NCBI RefSeq assembly: GCF_003865015.1
Contig: NZ_BHVV01000001.1
Location: 248,001-312,000 of the forward strand
Reading direction: 5' to 3'
Source of the DNA: Sulfurisoma sediminicola
GTDB lineage: Bacteria; Pseudomonadota; Gammaproteobacteria; Burkholderiales; Rhodocyclaceae
Length of the DNA stretch: 64,000 nucleotides
This document shows positions 58,898 to 64,000 of the stretch, one piece after another. Each line of letters opens with the position of its first letter. Position 1 is the first letter of the stretch. The translations under genes were made by a program, and so were the position numbers. The notes beneath the pieces are model-generated. The model was not told where the DNA came from. It made no database searches and saw only the letters and a list, made by a program, of their open reading frames with translations.

Positions 58898-59682
58898 GCG
58901 ACATCCTGCAGAAAATCATTGCCGTCAAACGCGAGGAAGTCGCGGCGGCACGGGCCGCGCGGCCGCTCGCCGCGGTCCGCGCCGAAGCCGAAGCCCTGCC
59001 CCCCGCCCGCGACTTCGTCGGTGCCATCCGCGCCAGGATCGCTGCAGGCCGTTCCGCCGTCATCGCCGAAATCAAGAAGGCCAGCCCGTCCAAGGGTGTG
59101 CTGCGCGAGAATTTCCGCCCGGCGGAGATCGCCGCCGACTACGAAAGGCACGGTGCCGCCTGCCTTTCGGTGCTCACCGACCGCCAGTTCTTCCAGGGCG
59201 CGCCCGAATACCTGCAGGCCGCCCGCGCCGCCTGCGCCCTGCCGGTGCTGCGCAAGGATTTCATGATCGACCCCTACCAGGTATACGAAGCACGCGCCAT
59301 GGGAGCCGATGCCATCCTGCTCATCGTCGCCGCGCTGTCGGTGGCTCAGATGCAGGAACTCGAGGCCGTCGCCAAGAGCTTGGGCATGGCCGTGCTGGTC
59401 GAGGCCCACGACGGCGCCGAGGTCGACGCCGCCCTGCAGCTCGAGACCCCGCTGCTCGGCATCAACAACCGCAACCTCCGGACTTTCGAGGTTTCCCTGC
59501 GAACCACCCTCGACCAGCTCGCCCGCATCCCGGCCGACCGGACCGTGGTGACCGAGTCCGGCATCCTCGGGCCGATCGACGTCGCCCTGATGCGCCAAAA
59601 CAACGTTAGCGCCTTTCTCGTCGGCGAGGCCTTCATGCGCGCCCCCTCCCCGGGCGCTGAGCTGGCAAGGCTTTTCGCCTGA
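58894..59682 (+). CDS. trpC: Indole-3-glycerol-phosphate synthase
   Basis: The 262-residue TIM-barrel enzyme closes the indole ring. [53 protein letters not shown] and [14 protein letters not shown] match the family. It starts with GTG overlapping the trpD stop. trpF, trpB and trpA are not in the window, so the pathway is split as in many betaproteobacteria. Confidence 0.98.
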   Translation: MSDILQKIIAVKREEVAAARAARPLAAVRAEAEALPPARDFVGAIRARIAAGRSAVIAEIKKASPSKGVLRENFRPAEIAADYERHGAACLSVLTDRQFFQGAPEYLQAARAACALPVLRKDFMIDPYQVYEARAMGADAILLIVAALSVAQMQELEAVAKSLGMAVLVEAHDGAEVDAALQLETPLLGINNRNLRTFEVSLRTTLDQLARIPADRTVVTESGILGPIDVALMRQNNVSAFLVGEAFMRAPSPGAELARLFA

Positions 59683-59894
59683 TGCCGCCGCTGGGCGGGG
59701 GGCTGTTGCAAAAATCCCACAACACCGCCCCGCCCCTCGCCCCAAACCCCTTTTCCCCTTGCCCGACCCCGGCCCCGCCGGCAAAATTGCACCAACTTCC
59801 CGATTGGGAGGGATGTGGCAGCCAGTGACCAACCACGTGGAGTCATTGATTGCCGCAAGTCTCGAGTAGTCTCAACACTTTTGGAGATACACAT

Positions 59895-61274
59895 ATGCAG
59901 AAGAAGATCATCGCCCTGGCTGTGGCCGCTGTCGCCTCTGGCGCCGCTTTCGCCCAGTCCAACGTCACCATTTCCGGCAACCTGAACTATCAGTGGGAGA
60001 ACATCTCCGGTTCGAACCCCACGATGGCCAACCTGGCCGGCTTCGCCAACCAGGCTGCCCGCGAAGGCCGCAACCGCGTCAATGAGAACGCTTCCGAGCT
60101 CAAGTTCTCCGTGACCGAAGATCTGGGCAACGGCCTCAAGGCCATGGCCGTGATCGCCTCCGGCGTTCAGCCGACCGAGACCATCAGCACCGCCGGCACC
60201 GCCGTCGGTGGTGGCACGGGTTCGCGCGGCGGCCTCGGCGGTCGTGACACCTACCTCGGCCTCTCCGGCAACTTCGGTACCGTCGTCGCCGGCCGCCTGT
60301 CGGTGCATTACAACTCCGCTGGCAAGGTTGACAACTTCCACGAAGGCACTGGCGTTGCCGCTTCCACCATGGGCATCCTCGGTGGTGTCGGTGGCGCTAC
60401 CGGCACCAACACCCAGGGTTACGGCATCGGCGCCGGCGGCCGCTTGGGCAGCACCGTTGCCTACGTGACCCCGACCTTCAGCGGCTTCAACGCCACCGTC
60501 GGCTACGCCCGCCCGAACGTCTCCGGCGCTACTCCCGACGGCGTCACCGAGCAGCCCACCGCCGCCGGCAGCACCACCGCTCGCAAGGAATCCGGCTGGA
60601 CCGTCAAGGCCAACTTCGACAACGGCCCGATCACCGCCTTCGCTTCCTACCTGGCCCACAGCGACGTGACGGCCGCCGCGAACGTCGTTTGGCAGAACAC
60701 CGCCAACACCGCGCTGACCAGCATGACCGCTGCCGCCATCGTCGGCGCCGGCGGCTCGACCGCCTACTCGCGCGAAGTCCGCGGCTTCCGCACCGGTGCT
60801 GCCTACACCTTCGGCAACGGCTTCAAGGTCGGCCTGATCTATGACAACACCAAGACCCTGTGGCGCGATGATTCGGGCAACGCCAACTCGCAAGACGACG
60901 ACCTGAACCTGAAGCGCACCGTCTGGGCCGTTCCCGTCAGCTTCGTGAGCGGTCCCCACACCGTCGGCGGCACCTACGCCCGTGCCGGCAACCTCGATGC
61001 GGGTGGCACGCTGTCGACCGCTGCGATGAACGCCGGCCTGGCCGACGTCAGCCAGACCGGCGCGACCTACTGGATGCTCGGTTACCAGTACGCCTTCTCC
61101 AAGCGTACCAACGTCTCCGCCACCTACGCCCGTATGGACAACGACAGCCGCGCCAACTACGACTTCTGGACCAACGGCCAGATGAACGTTGCCAACACGG
61201 CGCCGACGACCCTGGCCAACACCCGTGGCTCGGATCCGACGACCGTTCAGATCGGTATCAAGCACTCCTTCTAA
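59895..61274 (+). CDS. Outer-membrane general porin
   Basis: The 459-residue precursor has a signal peptide (KKIIALAVAAVASGAAFAQ) and starts SNVTISGNLNYQW. It continues with amphipathic beta strands and ends in a C-terminal Phe (VQIGIKHSF) as required for barrel assembly. It belongs to the Gram-negative porin family common in betaproteobacteria and should allow diffusion of small solutes. The start at 59895 follows TTTTGGAGATACACAT; the frame upstream to 59850 is rejected. A strong terminator follows. Confidence 0.95.
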   Translation: MQKKIIALAVAAVASGAAFAQSNVTISGNLNYQWENISGSNPTMANLAGFANQAAREGRNRVNENASELKFSVTEDLGNGLKAMAVIASGVQPTETISTAGTAVGGGTGSRGGLGGRDTYLGLSGNFGTVVAGRLSVHYNSAGKVDNFHEGTGVAASTMGILGGVGGATGTNTQGYGIGAGGRLGSTVAYVTPTFSGFNATVGYARPNVSGATPDGVTEQPTAAGSTTARKESGWTVKANFDNGPITAFASYLAHSDVTAAANVVWQNTANTALTSMTAAAIVGAGGSTAYSREVRGFRTGAAYTFGNGFKVGLIYDNTKTLWRDDSGNANSQDDDLNLKRTVWAVPVSFVSGPHTVGGTYARAGNLDAGGTLSTAAMNAGLADVSQTGATYWMLGYQYAFSKRTNVSATYARMDNDSRANYDFWTNGQMNVANTAPTTLANTRGSDPTTVQIGIKHSF

Positions 61275-61300
61275 TCGACTCACCTCGATCTGAAGTTGAA

Positions 61301-61328
61301 ACGGCCACCTTCGGGTGGCCGTTTTTCT
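61301..61328 (+). terminator. Intrinsic terminator after the porin gene
   Basis: AACGGCCACC (61301-61310), loop TTCG and GGTGGCCGTT (61315-61324) are followed by TTTCTT. Confidence 0.93.
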
Positions 61329-61372
61329 TTGGTGCGACGAAAATCATTTTGTCAATGTGAGATGCTTCTGCG

Positions 61373-61693
61373 ATGCAAGCGCGCCCCGCCGCCCCCATGC
61401 TGCCGGTCACGGACCAAAGGTCGATTGCTTCGCTACTCAGACCGCTTTTGCGGCAGGCGTCGGCCGAACTCATCCTCTTCGGCTCCGGGGCCGGCGGCGA
61501 TGCCCGCCTTGCCTCGGATGTCGACATCGCCGTACGTGCGGCACAACCGCTCCCGCCAGATCTGCTGGCAGCTGCCCGCCAGTCTCTGGAAGATTCCAAT
61601 GTGCCGTTCAATGTCGATCTTCTCGACTACGCAACGCTTTCCGACGAGTTGAAACAGGCAATTGACCGCGAAGGCATCGCATGGCCCGTTTAA
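61373..61693 (+). CDS. mntA: MNT-domain nucleotidyltransferase (MntA-like antitoxin)
   Basis: The 106-residue minimal nucleotidyltransferase has the motif LFGSGAGGDARLASDVDIAV, with the paired acidic residues, and a third acidic position in NVDLLDY. In MNT/HEPN modules this protein AMPylates and silences the HEPN RNase. Its 3' end overlaps the start of a HEPN gene by 13 bp, the typical arrangement. The start could instead be ATG 61397. The partner gene is broken. Confidence 0.85.
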   Translation: MQARPAAPMLPVTDQRSIASLLRPLLRQASAELILFGSGAGGDARLASDVDIAVRAAQPLPPDLLAAARQSLEDSNVPFNVDLLDYATLSDELKQAIDREGIAWPV

Positions 61694-61942
61694 CGCAGAG
61701 AATCGAAATCGCAAGCCGTGCGCTTTCGACCCGTGACGAACTCGCCCAAGCCGGCAATCCGGGCGTGCTTTGAAAATGGCCTGCTGACCGAGGCCGAAAC
61801 GCGTTTTGCCTTGGCCATGGTCGATCATCGCAATCTGACCTCGCATACCTACAACGAAGCGCTGGCGGACGAAATCTTCGCGGACTTGCCGGGCTACCGC
61901 CAATTGATGCATGCCTGGCTCGACGCGCTGGCGCGCAGCTGA
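61681..61942 (+). pseudogene. hepT: Broken HEPN toxin gene (HepT-like)
   Basis: Frame one reads MARLTQRIEIASRALSTRDE and stops at 61771. From about 61740 the +1 frame continues with SPKPAIRACFENGLLTEAET and RNLTSHTYNEALADEIF to 61942. Together these are the two ends of a HEPN protein of the HI0074 type, but the middle helix pair is missing and the frame shifts at the junction. The Rx4H RNase motif (RNLTSH) is still present. The product is probably inactive unless a short form from GTG 61718 is made. Confidence 0.75.
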
Positions 61943-61948
61943 ACCAGG

Positions 61949-62596
61949 TCAGTCCTGCCTGCCGTAGTCCCCGAATTTCCCGATCACCCGCTGCATTTCG
62001 TCGTCCAGAAGCGTTCTCGCCTGGCCGAGCGCCAGCACGCGCCAGTACTGCTCGCACAGCGCTTCGAACTCGACGGCCAGCGCCAGAGACTGCTTCAAGT
62101 CCCTGCCGAACACCACCATGCCGTGATGCGCCATCAGGCAGGCCGAGCGGCCTTCGAGCGCCTTCACCACCGCATCGGACAGCTCCTGCGTACCGAATGT
62201 GGCGTAATCGGCGCAGCGGATGTCCGCGCCGCCGAAGCGCGCGATCATGTAGTGGAAGGGTGGAATCGCCTCGCCCCTGCAGGCCAGCGCGGTGGCAAAC
62301 GGCGCATGGGTGTGGATGATCGCGCCGGCCTCGGGTCGCGCGGCGTAGATGTCGCGGTGGAAGCGCCATTCGCTGGAGGGCTTGCGCCGGCCCTCGGCGC
62401 GGCCGCCATCGTAATCCGGGCCGACGAAGGCGATGTCCTCGGGCACGGATTCATCGTAGTCCATGCCGGTGGGCGTGACGAGGAACCCCTGACCGTGGCG
62501 CACGCTGACATTGCCGGCCGTGCCGCGGTTGAGGCCCGCCCCGTTCATGGCGCGGGCCGTGGCGAGGACTGCCGCGCGCGGATCGGGGTCAGCCAT
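61949..62596 (-). CDS. Class II aldolase/adducin-family protein
   Basis: The 215-residue protein has GNVSVRHGQGFLVTPTGMDY, the zinc ligands IIHTHAPFATALA and a further His in LMAHHGMVVFG. Lyase members include fuculose- and methylthioribulose-phosphate aldolases. Because mtnA lies just upstream on the same strand, it is a candidate for cleavage or dehydration of 5-methylthioribulose-1-phosphate (aldolase of the DHAP shunt, or MtnB-type dehydratase). Substrate cannot be fixed from sequence alone. Confidence 0.85.
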   Translation of the reverse strand: MADPDPRAAVLATARAMNGAGLNRGTAGNVSVRHGQGFLVTPTGMDYDESVPEDIAFVGPDYDGGRAEGRRKPSSEWRFHRDIYAARPEAGAIIHTHAPFATALACRGEAIPPFHYMIARFGGADIRCADYATFGTQELSDAVVKALEGRSACLMAHHGMVVFGRDLKQSLALAVEFEALCEQYWRVLALGQARTLLDDEMQRVIGKFGDYGRQD

Positions 62597-62828
62597 GCGA
62601 GTTTTGGCGCTTCATTTCGGCCAGGGCGCGTTCGAGCGCAAACCTGTCGCCGACGTCTTTGCCGGGCACCGTGCGTTTGGTCTTGAGCAAGCCCTCGAGA
62701 TCGACGGTCTTCACCGGCGTGCCATCGTCCGGAACGACGGTCTGTGCATGTCGCAACAAACTTTCGTAGCGTTCGCCGCAGGCATTGAACATCACATCGA
62801 CGACGAACCGGCGCGGGAGGTTATGGCT
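62589..62828 (-). pseudogene. C-terminal remnant of a nucleotidyltransferase-type protein
   Basis: The open frame from about 62795 encodes GERYESLLRHAQ, VKTVDLEGLLKTKR and DRFALERALAEMKRQ, which resembles the C-terminal end of small nucleotidyltransferase-family proteins. No N-terminal catalytic domain (GS...DxD) lies upstream: within 36 bp the frame meets the stop of the next small ORF. It is best read as a truncated remnant, with a short GTG or ATG start possible. It overlaps the class II aldolase start by 8 bp. Confidence 0.45.
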
Positions 62829-62981
62829 TCAGGCATGTCGCCGCGCCAGGGCGATCTTCGCCATGCGCTTGGCCAGGGCATCGAGCAGAGCCTCATCGGC
62901 TTCCTCGTGGAAACGGTAGAAGAAGACGCCCTTCGGGAATATGCCGGGCCGGCCCGCGCCAAAGGCTTGCTGCATGGGCAT
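62829..62981 (-). CDS. Small hypothetical protein upstream of the nucleotidyltransferase remnant
   Basis: A 50-residue ORF reads MPMQQAFGAGRPGIFPKGVF ... EADEALLDALAKRMAKIALARR. It has no known domain. Such short basic ORFs occur beside nucleotidyltransferase genes, but I cannot confirm this one is expressed. It lies between mtnA and the remnant. Confidence 0.35.
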   Translation of the reverse strand: MPMQQAFGAGRPGIFPKGVFFYRFHEEADEALLDALAKRMAKIALARRHA

Positions 62982-63062
62982 CGTTCCAGCGTGCGCCGCT
63001 TATCAGCTTCTCGGCCGATGCATCGAAGCTGATGTCATCCTGCACACGACTGCCGACGGTTC

Positions 63063-64000
63063 TCATGGCTTGATCGATCCAAGATTCGACGGGGCAATGA
63101 TACCGTGCTCGGTGATTATTCCGGAAACGAGGCTTGCCGGCGTGATGTCGAAGGCAGGATTGGCCACCACGGTGTCGCCGGCGCCGAGTTCCGCGGCAGC
63201 GCGCTCCTCGATCGGGATATGCGCGCCATCGAGGCAGGCGAAATCGATGGTCGAGACTGGCGCGGCGACGTAGAAGGGGACGCCATGCGCCCTTGCCGCC
63301 AGCGCCTTGAGGTAGGTGCCGACCTTGTTGGCCACGTCGCCGTCGGCGGCGATGCGGTCGGCGCCGACGATGACGCAATCGACCTTGCCCTGCATCAGCA
63401 GCAGGCCGGCGGCGTTGTCGGCGACGAGCGTGTGGGGCACGCCGGCCTGGAACAGTTCCCAGGCGGTGAGCAGGCCCTGGTTGCGCGGGCGGGTCTCGGA
63501 GACCCAGACATGCACGTCGAGGCCGGCATCCTGCGCGGCATAGATCGGCGCCAGCGCCGTGCCATGGGCCACGGTCGCGAGCCAGCCGGCGTTGCAGTGG
63601 GTCATCACATTGACTTGTCCCTTGCGCGCGGCAATCGCCTGCAGCAGCGGCAGGCCGTGGCGACCGATGGCGGCATTGGCCGCCTCGTCCTCGCGGGCTA
63701 TGGTGCGGGCTTCGTTCCAGGCGGCATCGCGCCGTGTCGCTGGCGCCGACTTTTGCAGAACGCGCCGCATGCGCGAGAGCGCCCAGTGCAGGTTGATGGC
63801 GGTGGGGCGCGTGGCGGCGAGCACGGACAGGGCCTGGTCCAGATCGGCGTCGGAAAAACCTGGCCTGCCCCCGATTGCGAGGGCGACGCCGTAGGCGGCC
63901 GTGGCGCCGATCAACGGCGCGCCGCGGACCTGCATGGAACGGATGGCGTGGGCGGCGTCGGCGAGGCCGCGCAGGACGACGAAGGCCGTCTCGCGCGGCA
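63063..64000 (-). CDS. mtnA: S-methyl-5-thioribose-1-phosphate isomerase (5' end outside window)
   Basis: The gene runs off the right edge; the visible part reads from RGLADAAHAIRSMQVRGAPL to the C terminus. THCNAGWLATVAHGTALAPI carries the catalytic cysteine, and VDCVIVGADRIAADGDVANKVG the catalytic aspartate. The enzyme isomerises methylthioribose-1-phosphate in methionine salvage or the DHAP shunt. Residues QKSAPATRRDA are encoded by a copy of a dispersed repeat, in frame. The class II aldolase gene lies downstream on the same strand. Confidence 0.95.
   Translation of the reverse strand, partial: PRETAFVVLRGLADAAHAIRSMQVRGAPLIGATAAYGVALAIGGRPGFSDADLDQALSVLAATRPTAINLHWALSRMRRVLQKSAPATRRDAAWNEARTIAREDEAANAAIGRHGLPLLQAIAARKGQVNVMTHCNAGWLATVAHGTALAPIYAAQDAGLDVHVWVSETRPRNQGLLTAWELFQAGVPHTLVADNAAGLLLMQGKVDCVIVGADRIAADGDVANKVGTYLKALAARAHGVPFYVAAPVSTIDFACLDGAHIPIEERAAAELGAGDTVVANPAFDITPASLVSGIITEHGIIAPSNLGSIKP
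63730..63755 (-). repeat. Dispersed repeat, short form, inside mtnA
   Basis: On the minus strand it reads CAAAAGTCGGCGC, CAGCGAC and ACGGCG and is read in frame as part of mtnA. Its right end GCGACACGGCG equals that of the long form at 12240-12288, tying the two forms together. Confidence 0.7.

Overview
The window is a high-GC, gene-dense bacterial chromosome segment. Its gene families and gene orders (gph-trpE-G-D-C, amgK-murU divergent from lptD-surA-pdxA-ksgA, tldD-nit-yhdP beside glnE) point to a chemolithoautotrophic or facultatively autotrophic betaproteobacterium, most likely of the Rhodocyclales/Sulfuritalea-Thiobacillus type. That placement is inference from gene content, not from a search.

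The first 26.7 kb is a large Calvin-Benson-Bassham (CBB) locus. It holds a divergent cbbR and the form I Rubisco operon cbbLS-cbbQ-cbbO with two unrecognised small genes (0.9-7.9 kb). Next come a second divergent cbbR, cbbY, the form II Rubisco cbbM and its own cbbQ-cbbO pair (7.9-14.6 kb). Then follow cbbF(fbp)-cbbP and tkt-gap-pgk-pyk-fba (17.7-26.7 kb). Rpe and phosphoglycolate phosphatase lie far downstream at 54.3-55.7 kb, directly in front of trpEGDC. No carboxysome genes are visible; each Rubisco instead has its own MoxR-type CbbQ/CbbO activase pair.

The most unusual region is 14.6-17.4 kb, between cbbO2 and fbp. It is a three-cassette integron-type array: three same-strand ORFs of lower GC, each ending at an attC site whose left core is complementary to the first bases of its own cassette. 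No integrase is present. The array is enclosed by two inverted copies of a repeat of about 140 bp. Just beyond it, 5' of fbp, is a 40-bp motif with exactly the same layout as one between cbbR2 and cbbY, which suggests a shared CbbR operator.

From 26.7 to 52.8 kb are mostly housekeeping genes: psiE, purC, prlC, xth, a Crp-type regulator, ksgA, pdxA, surA, lptD, amgK, murU, pepP, a ubiH-like gene, tldD, nit, yhdP, glnE and argJ. The intergenic stretch 52.8-53.16 kb holds two facing hairpin elements with a conserved core but different, perfectly self-complementary arms. The trp operon (55.7-59.7 kb) has a Trp-rich leader peptide and a possible attenuator. The last 4.7 kb has a porin, an MNT/HEPN toxin-antitoxin module with a broken HEPN gene, a class II aldolase beside mtnA, and a nucleotidyltransferase remnant.

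A short dispersed repeat family (26-bp and 49-bp forms, seven copies) runs through the window. It sits at gene ends, forms part of the trp leader hairpin, abuts the cbbO2 start codon and lies inside coding sequence of ubiH-like, mtnA and pepP genes.
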